Source: Hydrocarboniphaga sp965279055
GTDB lineage: Bacteria; Pseudomonadota; Gammaproteobacteria; Nevskiales; Nevskiaceae
Direction: 5' to 3'
Length of the DNA: 64,000 nucleotides
Assembly (NCBI RefSeq): GCF_965279055.1
Contig: NZ_OZ257125.1
Coordinates: 1,426,001 to 1,490,000 of the forward strand
Positions 26,066 through 34,022 of this stretch are shown here, piece by piece. Below the pieces are notes generated by a model. The model made no database searches. It was not told the DNA's origin and saw only the letters and a list, made by a program, of their open reading frames with translations. Numbering within the stretch: position 1 is the first letter of the stretch; every line of letters starts with the position of its first letter. Position numbers and translations under genes: made by a program.

Positions 26066-26080
26066 GCCCCGTATGATCGG

Positions 26081-26254
26081 TTATTTCGGCTTAATCGCCA
26101 GCTGCCAGGCGGCGTCAGACACCGCCGGATTGCGCACGCCGGCGTGGCCGCCGTACGCCGAAATCAGCTTGCGCATCCGCACGATGGCGACAGCGGATGT
26201 CGATCCGCTCGGTTCTACCGATGCAAGGCTCGCAGCACGCGCTGCCTGATCCAC
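26081..26254 (-). CDS. Possible small protein, 57 residues
   Basis: A GTG start at 26254 with ggaaag six bases upstream opens a frame of 57 codons ending in TAA at 26081. It begins 22 bases after the gamma-glutamyltransferase stop on the same strand and ends 16 bases before the ion-transporter start. The chain ends RNPAVSDAAWQLAIKPK and has no signal peptide or membrane segment. No family is recognised. It could be a real small gene, a gene remnant or chance. Confidence 0.3.
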   Translation of the reverse strand: MDQAARAASLASVEPSGSTSAVAIVRMRKLISAYGGHAGVRNPAVSDAAWQLAIKPK

Positions 26255-26275
26255 CCGCTGCTTTCCGTTCGCCGC

Positions 26276-28021
26276 TCAATACCCGGCCGCCTGCCCGTCC
26301 TTGCGCGACTCCGAGGCGCCGTAATACACGCCGCTGACCGGGTCGCGCTGGATCGCCTGGTAGCCGCCGTATTCGCCGATGCCCCAGCCGACCGCGTGGC
26401 CGCGGTTGCGCAGCTCGCGCACCGATTCCAGCGGGAAGCCGGACTCAAGGAACACTTCGCCGCCGTCGCTCATGACTTCGCCGGTCGGCTCGCTGGAGCC
26501 GGTGTGGTAGATGCGCGGCGCGTCGCCGGCCTCCTGGATGTTCATGCCGAAATCGATGATGTTCATCAGGATCTGCGCATGGCCCTGCGGCTGCATGTCG
26601 CCGCCCATGACGCCGAAGCTCAGCCAGGGCTTGCCGTCCTTGGTGACGAAAGCCGGGATGATGGTCTGGAAAGGCCGCTTGCCCGGCGCGTAGGTATTGG
26701 CCTCGCCTTCCTTGAGCGAAAACATCTCGCCGCGGTCCTGCAGGATGAAGCCCAGCCCCAGCGGCGCCATGCCCGAGCCCATGCCGCGGTAATTGCTCTG
26801 GATCAGCGACACCATCATGCCGCTGCTGTCGGCGGTGGTCAGGTAGATGGTGTCGCCGGCATACAGCGCCGGGTTGCCGGCGTCGACGCGCTTGGCCGCC
26901 TTGGGCCCGACCAGTTTGCGGCGCTCGGCGGCATAGTCCTTGGAAATCAGCCCGGCCAGCGGCAGCTTGGCGAAGGCCGGGTCGGCGTAGTACTTCGCAC
27001 GATCTTCGAAGGCCAGCTTCTTGGTTTCGATGTAGGTGTGCAGGTGCTCGGCGCTGCCGAAGCCCATCGCCTTGATGTCGTAGCCCTCGAGCAGGTTCAG
27101 CATCTGCAGGCTGGTCAGGCCCTGGCTGTTCGGCGGCAGCTCCCAGACATCGTAGCCGCGATAATTGGTCGACATCGGCTCGACCCATTCGCTCTTGTGC
27201 GCGGCCAGGTCCTCGTACGACAGATAGCCGCCCTGGGCCTTGAAGTAGGTGTCGATGGTGCGCGCGATGTCGCCCTTGTAGAACGCGTCGCGGCCGCCCC
27301 TGGCGACTTTTTCCAGCGTGTTGGCGAGGTTCGGGTTCTTCCAGATCTCGCCCTTGCGCGGCGCCTGGCCGTTGCGGGTGAACTGCTCCAGGAAACCCGG
27401 ATACTGCGCCATCAGCGGCACCGTGCGATCCCAGTAGTAGGCGATCAGCTCGGTCATCGGAAAGCCGTCGCGTGCGTAGCCGATGGCCGGCGCCAGCACT
27501 TTTTTCATCGGCAGCTTGCCGAACTTGTCGTGCAGCTCGAACCAGCCGTCGACGCAGCCCGGCACGCTGACCGGCAGCGGGCCGCGCGGCGGAATATGCG
27601 TCAAGCCGCGTTTCTGGAACTCGGCCAGGGTCAGCGACTTCGGCGAGCGGCCGCTGGCGTTGAGACCATAAAGCTTCTGCGTCTTCGGGTCCCAGACGAT
27701 CGCGAACAGGTCGCCGCCCATGCCGCTGCCGGTCGGCTCCATCAGGCCGAGCGCGGCGTCGGCGGCGATCGCCGCGTCGACCGCGCTGCCGCCTTGCTTG
27801 AGCACGTCGAGCGCGATCTGCGTGACCAGCGGCTGGCTGGTCGCGGCCATGCCATGGCTCGCAATAACCTCGGACCGGGTGGCGAAAGCGCGGCCGGTTA
27901 CGCGGTCGGCGGCGCTGGCGGGCCCCGACGTCAGCGCCGCGGCGGCCGTGCTTATGCCGAAAAGCGCGGCCGATAGCGCCGAAAAAGTCGGGCGCGGGGA
28001 GAGACTGTAGGTTTTGGGCAT
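26276..28021 (-). CDS. ggt: Gamma-glutamyltransferase (Ntn hydrolase)
   Basis: The product is 581 residues. An N-terminal signal peptide (ALFGISTAAAALTSGPASA) sends it to the periplasm. The precursor self-cleaves before a threonine. Here the candidate is Thr391 in GDTIYLTTADSSG, at the junction of large and small subunits. Conserved blocks include EPTGSGMGGDLF near the start and MGGDMQPQGHAQ in the small subunit. GGT removes the gamma-glutamyl group from glutathione and related compounds. The motif around the nucleophile departs from the E. coli TTHYS form, as in the divergent GGT-like family, so activity on glutathione is likely but not certain. Confidence 0.9.
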   Translation of the reverse strand: MPKTYSLSPRPTFSALSAALFGISTAAAALTSGPASAADRVTGRAFATRSEVIASHGMAATSQPLVTQIALDVLKQGGSAVDAAIAADAALGLMEPTGSGMGGDLFAIVWDPKTQKLYGLNASGRSPKSLTLAEFQKRGLTHIPPRGPLPVSVPGCVDGWFELHDKFGKLPMKKVLAPAIGYARDGFPMTELIAYYWDRTVPLMAQYPGFLEQFTRNGQAPRKGEIWKNPNLANTLEKVARGGRDAFYKGDIARTIDTYFKAQGGYLSYEDLAAHKSEWVEPMSTNYRGYDVWELPPNSQGLTSLQMLNLLEGYDIKAMGFGSAEHLHTYIETKKLAFEDRAKYYADPAFAKLPLAGLISKDYAAERRKLVGPKAAKRVDAGNPALYAGDTIYLTTADSSGMMVSLIQSNYRGMGSGMAPLGLGFILQDRGEMFSLKEGEANTYAPGKRPFQTIIPAFVTKDGKPWLSFGVMGGDMQPQGHAQILMNIIDFGMNIQEAGDAPRIYHTGSSEPTGEVMSDGGEVFLESGFPLESVRELRNRGHAVGWGIGEYGGYQAIQRDPVSGVYYGASESRKDGQAAGY

Positions 28022-28102
28022 AAGAGTAAGGCCAAATATTCCTTCGCAAGCTTATAGCGCTTCCTTAGATTCGCCGCACTTGGCTTCGGGAGGCAACAAC
28101 GC

Positions 28103-28912
28103 ATGGCAGCGGCGGATGGACTGCGGGCAGCAGGCAGGCGTGATCGATGGTTCGGCTTCGGCGGCGCGCTGCTGGCGATGCTGAGCCTGAGCGCCTGCCA
28201 CGGCGACGACGCCGGCGCGCCGCTGCACGTCGAGATCAGCCACGTCGTCGGCGCGCAGCCGCTGCAGCTCGGCGCGCCGCTGAGCCTGTCCAATGGCGAG
28301 CAGCTCAGCGTCGACAAGCTGCGCTATTACCTGAGCAACTTCCGGCTGCGCAAGCACGACGGCAGCTGGTCGGCGGCCGCGTGTAGCGACAAGGACGCGC
28401 GCAATTATTTCCTGGTCGACGAGGCGCAGGGCAGCTCGAAGATTTTCGATGTCAGCGGCTTTTCATCCGGCGACTACGAGGGCATCGAGTTCCTGGTCGG
28501 TGTCGACGCCGCACGCAATGCGGCCGGCGCGCAGACCGGCGCGCTCGATCCGGCGCACGGCATGTTCTGGACCTGGAACACCGGTTACATCTTCTTCAAG
28601 CTCGAAGGCCACTCGCCGCAGTCGAGCGCTTCGGGCAACGGCGTCAGTTATCACATCGGCGGCAGCCGCGACACCGCCAACAACCTGCGCACGATCTATC
28701 TTCCGCTGGGCAGCAAACCGCTGAAGCTGACGCCGGAGCTGATCTCGACCGTGCACCTGCACGCCGACATCGGCGCGCTGTTTCAACCGCCGTCCACGCT
28801 GAAAATTGCCGAGCACGCCAGCATCATGGACCCGGCCGGCGGCAAGCTCGTTGCCGATCAATACGCGCAGGCGTTTCGCGTCGACCACGTGCATCACGAG
28901 CCGCGGCACTGA
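28103..28912 (+). CDS. MbnP-like copper-binding lipoprotein
   Basis: The product is 269 residues. A signal peptide with LSLSAC suggests lipidation near residue 33. The mature chain fits the MbnP family: QLSVDKLRYYLSNFRLR, then DPAHGMFWTWNTGYIFFKLEG with Trp156 and Trp158, and a His-rich end (TVHLHADIG, RVDHVHHEPRH). In studied MbnP a tryptophan is oxidised to kynurenine by the partner MbnH and helps bind copper. The di-heme partner gene starts nine bases downstream. gggagg precedes the ATG. Copper binding here is inferred from the family. Confidence 0.85.
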   Translation: MAAADGLRAAGRRDRWFGFGGALLAMLSLSACHGDDAGAPLHVEISHVVGAQPLQLGAPLSLSNGEQLSVDKLRYYLSNFRLRKHDGSWSAAACSDKDARNYFLVDEAQGSSKIFDVSGFSSGDYEGIEFLVGVDAARNAAGAQTGALDPAHGMFWTWNTGYIFFKLEGHSPQSSASGNGVSYHIGGSRDTANNLRTIYLPLGSKPLKLTPELISTVHLHADIGALFQPPSTLKIAEHASIMDPAGGKLVADQYAQAFRVDHVHHEPRH

Positions 28913-28921
28913 CGGCGGCGC

Positions 28922-29983
28922 ATGCGCCGCATCATCCGCCTTCGTGAGTTGCTGCTGGCGCTTGCCGCGCTGTGCTCGTTGGCCGCGGTTGGCTGGGCGA
29001 CGCCGCTGGCGGCCTGGTTCGATCAGCAGCGCACGCCGCGGCTGAGCACACCGGCCGGCTGGCCGGAGCCGGCGTACGACGCCACACAGAATCCGGTCAC
29101 GACCGCCGGCTTCGAACTCGGGCGACGCCTGTTCTACGACACGCGCCTGTCGAAAGACGGCACGGTCGCCTGCTCCAGCTGCCATCAGCAGTTCGCCGCG
29201 TTCGCGCACTACGATCATCGCCTCAGCCACGGCCTCAATGGCGCCAACGGCACGCGCAACGCGCCGGGCCTGGCCAACCTCGCCTGGCAACGCGATTTCA
29301 TGTGGGACGGCGGCATCACTCATCTGGAGTTGCAGCCGCTGGCGCCTCTGGGCAATCCGGTGGAGATGGGCGAAACACTCGATGGCGTGCTCGCCAAGCT
29401 GCGCGCGGATCCGCAGTACGTCGCGCAATTCGAGCGCGCCTTCGGCGCAGCCGGCAACGACGGTCAGCTCATCGACTCGCAGCGTTTCCTGCGCGCGCTC
29501 AGCCAGTTTCTGGCGACGATGATTTCCGCCGATTCGCGCTACGACCGCCATGTCGCCGGCCGCGAGAAGTTCAGCGCCGAAGAGCAGCGCGGGCTGGTCG
29601 CGTTTCGCGAGCACTGCGCGTCCTGCCACACCGAACCCTTGTTCACCGACCATGAATATCGCAGCGACGGGGTCGCCAACGACGACATCGGCCGCGCGCT
29701 GATCACCGGCAAGCAGCAGGATCGCGGCCTGTTCCGCGTGCCGAGCCTGCGCAACATCGCGCAGACCGCGCCGTACATGCACGACGGCCGCTTCGATACG
29801 CTGGAGCAGGTGATTGCGCATTACCGCGGCGGCATCGCGCCGGCGGCGCTGACCGATCCGAAGCTGCAAAAGGCGGCGTCGCTGAGCGACGCCGAAGCCA
29901 CCGACTTGCTGGCCTTCCTACAAACCCTGAGCGATGACCGCTTTCTTCATGACCGACGTTTTGCAGAAGCAGCGGCGCGCTAG
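28922..29983 (+). CDS. MbnH/MauG-like di-heme cytochrome c peroxidase family enzyme
   Basis: The product is 353 residues. Two heme c sites are present, CSSCH at 84-88 and CASCH at 232-236. A transmembrane or signal segment lies at residues 8-28. QTAPYMHDGRFDTLEQVIAHY near the C-terminus is the conserved block of the bacterial CCP/MauG family (quoted as a landmark, QTAPYMHDGRF). MbnH and MauG store two oxidising equivalents from hydrogen peroxide and modify tryptophans on a partner protein. The position directly after an mbnP-like gene supports the MbnH subgroup over a plain peroxidase. Confidence 0.87.
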   Translation: MRRIIRLRELLLALAALCSLAAVGWATPLAAWFDQQRTPRLSTPAGWPEPAYDATQNPVTTAGFELGRRLFYDTRLSKDGTVACSSCHQQFAAFAHYDHRLSHGLNGANGTRNAPGLANLAWQRDFMWDGGITHLELQPLAPLGNPVEMGETLDGVLAKLRADPQYVAQFERAFGAAGNDGQLIDSQRFLRALSQFLATMISADSRYDRHVAGREKFSAEEQRGLVAFREHCASCHTEPLFTDHEYRSDGVANDDIGRALITGKQQDRGLFRVPSLRNIAQTAPYMHDGRFDTLEQVIAHYRGGIAPAALTDPKLQKAASLSDAEATDLLAFLQTLSDDRFLHDRRFAEAAAR

Positions 29984-30659
29984 CGCCAGGCGCCGGGAGC
30001 GCGGTCCGCTCCCTCGATACGCGGGCTCTGCCCGCTACTCGGGACGAACGGAGGGCCGAGAAATTCTGGACGACAGAACAAATCCCCGTTCGTCCCGAGT
30101 AGCCGCAACGCGGCGTATCGAGGGAGCCGGCCGCGTCTGCAGGCTGGCCTTGCTGATCTCGCTGTTCGCCTGCATGCCCTTCGCAAGCGCACACGAAGGC
30201 CACGACGAGGATCACGAAGCGGCAGCCGTCGTCGACGCCACTGCACAGACGCCGCGCCTCAGCTACCAGTCGCCGCGCCTCGAATCGGTCGCGCTGATCG
30301 ATACGCAAGGTCTGATCGTCTGGGTCGATGACTTCGCCAGCAACCAGCCGCTGTCGGACATCACCGTCAGCGTGCGCGTCGGCAGCTCATCGGTGCAGGC
30401 GCAACCGATCGAAGCCGGTACTTATCGCGTACCGCTCGATCTGCTCGGCAGTGCAGATCAGCGCGAATTCGAGCTGAGCCTGAGCCTGCGCGGCCGGGAG
30501 TGGGAAGAACAATACGCCGGGCATCTGCCACGTGCGCGCACGGTGGATGCCGCGGCGCCGCCGGCATATTCCGTCGTGACACTGGCACTCGCGATACTGA
30601 TCTTCGTCGCGCTGCTGGTGCTCGCCTTCGTCGCCTGGCGCCGACGACCGCGCGCATGA
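29934..30659 (+). CDS. Membrane-anchored periplasmic protein in the copper locus, N-terminus formed by a repeat
   Basis: The open frame gives 241 residues. Residues 1-64 are mostly translation of a family D repeat pair (30008-30127). A signal-like segment LALLISLFACMPFASA follows, then a metal-binding-looking AHEGHDEDHE, a beta-rich domain (about 100-195) and a single C-terminal helix (TLALAILIFVALLVLAFVAW). The periplasmic domain is probably held to the inner membrane. The start is uncertain: the ATG at 29934 overlaps the upstream gene, while a TTG close to 30150 would leave a signal peptide without basic residues. The stop overlaps the RND start. No named family is recognised. Confidence 0.6.
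   Translation: MTAFFMTDVLQKQRRASARRRERGPLPRYAGSARYSGRTEGREILDDRTNPRSSRVAATRRIEGAGRVCRLALLISLFACMPFASAHEGHDEDHEAAAVVDATAQTPRLSYQSPRLESVALIDTQGLIVWVDDFASNQPLSDITVSVRVGSSSVQAQPIEAGTYRVPLDLLGSADQREFELSLSLRGREWEEQYAGHLPRARTVDAAAPPAYSVVTLALAILIFVALLVLAFVAWRRRPRA
30008..30127. repeat. Long inverted repeat pair, family D
   Basis: Arms at 30008-30051 (ctccctcgatacgcgggctc onward) and 30084-30127 (ccccgttcgtcccgagtagc onward) are near-perfect reverse complements. The pair lies inside the open frame at 29934-30659 and contributes about 40 in-frame codons without a stop. Confidence 0.85.
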
Positions 30660-33600
30660 TTTCCGCGCTGGTGGCCTGGAGTCTGCGCGAGCGCCTGCTG
30701 GTGCTCGCCGCCGCGGCGGTGCTGTTGCTGCTCGGCACGCTGCAGCTGCGCGAGATCCCGGTGGACGTGCTGCCGGATCTGACGCGGCCGACCGTGACCG
30801 TGCAGGTCGAGGCGCCGACGCTGGCGACCGAAGACGTCGAGTCGCTGGTCAGCTATCCGCTCGAAGCCGCGCTCGCCGGCCTGCCGGGCTTGCAGCGTTT
30901 GCGCTCGACCTCGACACCGGGACTGGCGCTGATCCAGGTCGAATTCGACTGGGGCAGTGACCTCTACCGGCAACGGCAGCTCGTCACCGAGCGCCTCGAA
31001 TCCGCGCGTGCATCGTTGCCGCCTGGCCTGCAGCCGCGGCTCGGGCCGATCACGTCGCTGATGGGCGAGGTGATGCTGCTCGGCCTGCGCTCGCCGCATG
31101 CGGCAGTGACGCCGGCGGCGCTGCGCGAATGGGCGGACTGGTCGGCGCGCCCGGCCTTGCTCGCCGTACCAGGCGTCGCGCAGGTGCTGGTGATCGGCGG
31201 CGAGCTGCGTCAGTACGAAGTGCGGCCGGATCTGCAGCGCATGCGCCTCAATGGCGTGACGCTGGCGCAGATCGAGAGCGCGATGCGCGGCTACGGCAGC
31301 AATGGCGGCGCCGGCATCGTCGAGGACGACGGCAGGGAGCGCGTGCTGCGCACGATAGGCCGGCCGTTCGAGATCGACGCACTGCGCCAGGCTGCCGTCG
31401 CCTGGAAAGGCGATGCGCCGATTCGCCTGCAGCAGGTCGCCGACGTCGGCGAAGGCCAGCGCATCAAGCGCGGCGATGCCGGTGTCGACGGCGAGGCCGC
31501 GGTAATCCTGTCGGTACAGAAACAGCCCGGTGTCGACAGCCTGCGGTTGAGCGCGGCGATCGATCGGCGCCTGCAGCAGTTGCGCGACGGTATGCCTGGC
31601 GATGCGCAGGTCGAGGCGGTATTCCGCCAGGCGGATTTCATCGAGGCCTCGGTCGGCAATGTGCGCGACGCGCTGCTGCATGGTGCGCTGATCGCGGCGC
31701 TGGTGCTGCTGCTGTTTCTCGGCAGCGGTCGCGCGACACTGGCCGCGGCCGTGGCGATACCGCTGTCGCTGATTGCGGCCGTGCTGTTGTTGCACGGCTT
31801 CGGTTTCGCGATCGACACGATGACGCTCGGTGGACTGGCGATCGCGGTCGGTGAGCTGGTCGATGATGCGGTGGTCGGCGTCGAAAATGTGGTCAGGAGA
31901 CTGCGCGATGCGTCCCTCGATACGCGGACGCAGTCCGCCACTCGGGAGGAACGGGGTTTTGTCAGCACGACGGCCGTCATCGTCAGCGCGGTGTCCGAAG
32001 TGCGCTCCGGCATTCTGGTCGCGACGCTGGTGATCGTGCTGGCGATCGCGCCGGTGCTGGCGCTGGGCGGCGTTGCCGGGCGTTTGTTCACGCCGCTGGC
32101 GTTCGCCTACGTCGCGGCGATTCTGGCGAGCCTGGTCGTCGCGCTGACGGTGACGCCCGCTCTTTATCTGCTCGGCCTCGATTTGCGCAAGTTGCCGACC
32201 GAGCGACCTTGGGTGCAGCGGCTGAGGGCGCGTTACACGCAAGCATTGGATCTCGTGCTCGACCGGCCGCGCTGGCCGCTGCTGCTGACGAGCTTGCTGG
32301 CGGTGTTCGCGCTGCTTGCCGCGCTGTTGCTGCCGCGCACGTTTCTGCCGCCGTTCTCCGAGCGCACGCTCACCGTCAATCTGGTGATGCAGCCCGGCGT
32401 TGCGCTCAGCGAATCACAGCGCGTCGCGCTGCTCGCGGAGAAGCGCATGCTCGCGGTGCCGGGCGTGATTCGCGCGGCGCATCGCAGCGGCCGCGCCGAA
32501 GCCGACGAGCATGCCGAGGGTGTGCATTACTCGGAATTCGAAGTGACGCTGGCGCAAGGCGCGTCGCGCGCGCAGGCACAGGCGGGCATTCGCGACGCGC
32601 TCGCCGGGCTGCCGGGCACGCTGTCGATAGGCGCGCCGATTTCACATCGTCTGGATCACGTGTTGTCCGGTGTGCGCGCGCCGCTGGCGGTGAAATTCAT
32701 CGGTGACGATCTCGACATCTTGCGCCGCCTCGCCGCCGAACTCGCCGCGCATCTGCAGCACGACGAGCGGCTGACCGGCGTGCAGGTCGAGCGGCAGACG
32801 CCGGTCGCGCAATGGCAGACCCGCGTCGATGTCGCGCGCGCCGGCGCCTGGGGCCTGTCGCCGCCGCGCGTGCAGGATCAGATCGCCGCGCTCGCCGGCG
32901 GCCAGACCCTCGGGCAGATCGTCGAGGGCGAGCGTCGCTTCGATCTGGTGTTGCGCGTACCCGAGGCGCAGAGAGTCAGCGCGACGCTGCCGGACCTGCT
33001 GATCGAATCGCCGGCCGGGCCGGTGCCGCTGGCGGCGATCGCCGACTCGGTGCTGGTCAACGGCGAGAGCCAGATCCAGCGCGAGAATCTGCGCCGGCGG
33101 CTGGTGGTGTCGGCGTATCCCAGCGATGCGTTGGAGCCGGCCGCCGATGCCGTCGCCGACGCGCTGGCCGAGTTGCATCTGCCGGCCGGCTACGAGGCGC
33201 ATCTGGAAGGCGAGGCGGCGGAGCAGGGCGCGACCTTGCGTCGCATGCTAGCTCTCGGCCTGATCTCGCTGCTGCTGATGAGCGCGGTGATCCATGCTCG
33301 CTACCGCGATGCACGCTTGAGCGCGATCGTGATGGCGATCGTGCCGCTGTCGGCGATCGGCGGCATTGCCGCATTGGCGCTCACGCACACGCCGCTGAGT
33401 GCCGCCAGCGCGGTCGGCTTCGTCACCCTGTTCGGCATTGCCGCGCGCAACACCCTGCTCAAGCTAAGCCACTGCCTGCAGCTGGCGCGCGAGTCGCCGC
33501 AGGCCGATGTGCGCGCGCTGGTGCAGCGCGCCTGCAGCGAGCGGCTGCTGCCGGTGCTGATGACCGCGCTGGTCGCCGCACTGGCGCTGGCGCCGCTGCT

Positions 33601-33751
33601 GTGGGCCGGCGATGCGCCGGGCAAGGAAGTGCTGCATCCGGTGGCGCTGGTGATATTCGGCGGCCTGCTGATCGGCACCGCACTCGACAGTTTCCTGACG
33701 CCGGTTTTGATCTATCGATATGCAAAAAACCGGTTGAGACCGCCGTTTTAG
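30656..33751 (+). CDS. Heavy-metal efflux RND transporter (CzcA/CusA family)
   Basis: The product is 1031 residues, the normal RND pump length, with the 1+6 and 1+5 membrane-helix layout divided by two large periplasmic loops. The N-terminus ERLLVLAAAAVLLLLGTLQL, then PVDVLPDLTRPTVTVQVEAP, is typical of heavy-metal pumps. TM4 carries GELVDDAVVGVEN, a form seen in the HME group, so a metal cation is the probable substrate. Residues 420-435 are encoded by a family D repeat arm in the loop after TM4. The start overlaps the upstream stop (ATGA), so translation is coupled. No outer-membrane factor gene is in the locus; two adaptors lie 5 kb downstream. Confidence 0.9.
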   Translation: MISALVAWSLRERLLVLAAAAVLLLLGTLQLREIPVDVLPDLTRPTVTVQVEAPTLATEDVESLVSYPLEAALAGLPGLQRLRSTSTPGLALIQVEFDWGSDLYRQRQLVTERLESARASLPPGLQPRLGPITSLMGEVMLLGLRSPHAAVTPAALREWADWSARPALLAVPGVAQVLVIGGELRQYEVRPDLQRMRLNGVTLAQIESAMRGYGSNGGAGIVEDDGRERVLRTIGRPFEIDALRQAAVAWKGDAPIRLQQVADVGEGQRIKRGDAGVDGEAAVILSVQKQPGVDSLRLSAAIDRRLQQLRDGMPGDAQVEAVFRQADFIEASVGNVRDALLHGALIAALVLLLFLGSGRATLAAAVAIPLSLIAAVLLLHGFGFAIDTMTLGGLAIAVGELVDDAVVGVENVVRRLRDASLDTRTQSATREERGFVSTTAVIVSAVSEVRSGILVATLVIVLAIAPVLALGGVAGRLFTPLAFAYVAAILASLVVALTVTPALYLLGLDLRKLPTERPWVQRLRARYTQALDLVLDRPRWPLLLTSLLAVFALLAALLLPRTFLPPFSERTLTVNLVMQPGVALSESQRVALLAEKRMLAVPGVIRAAHRSGRAEADEHAEGVHYSEFEVTLAQGASRAQAQAGIRDALAGLPGTLSIGAPISHRLDHVLSGVRAPLAVKFIGDDLDILRRLAAELAAHLQHDERLTGVQVERQTPVAQWQTRVDVARAGAWGLSPPRVQDQIAALAGGQTLGQIVEGERRFDLVLRVPEAQRVSATLPDLLIESPAGPVPLAAIADSVLVNGESQIQRENLRRRLVVSAYPSDALEPAADAVADALAELHLPAGYEAHLEGEAAEQGATLRRMLALGLISLLLMSAVIHARYRDARLSAIVMAIVPLSAIGGIAALALTHTPLSAASAVGFVTLFGIAARNTLLKLSHCLQLARESPQADVRALVQRACSERLLPVLMTALVAALALAPLLWAGDAPGKEVLHPVALVIFGGLLIGTALDSFLTPVLIYRYAKNRLRPPF
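31912..31961. repeat. Single family D repeat arm inside the RND coding sequence
   Basis: The stretch tccctcgatacgcggacgca and the following ccactcgggaggaacggggt match one arm of the repeat found at 3432-3538 and 30008-30127. It is in frame and encodes roughly SLDTRTQSATREERGF in the cytoplasmic loop between TM4 and TM5. Confidence 0.8.
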
Positions 33752-34022
33752 GGGGCCGTCGTGAGCCGCCGTTTTACCGATTGAACAATTGCAGCACCGT
33801 TTGTAAGTGGAATCTGACACGCGGTTCGCCTTAGAACCGAAGCGCTTTAGAGGTGCCCAAAAAAGTCTAATTCCGTGTGAGCTTAATAACAGTTTGCGCG
33901 TGTATCTTCGCGTCACCGCAGGGAGCGGAAAGCAACTGACGCCGGCCACCTCACGAAGAGGAGTGAGCAAAAGCGTTGCATCCCGGATGCCATCGATTGC
34001 TTATAAAACAAGGAGTGCCTCA

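Noticed and set aside
25877..27976. 699-codon open frame on the plus strand
   Set aside because: It is antisense to gamma-glutamyltransferase, whose motifs are clear.
33781..33809. Sigma-70 promoter ttgaac with a 17-base spacer before the SBP56-like gene
   Set aside because: The -10 hexamer is too far from consensus (taagtg). A promoter is expected in this gap, but I cannot place it.
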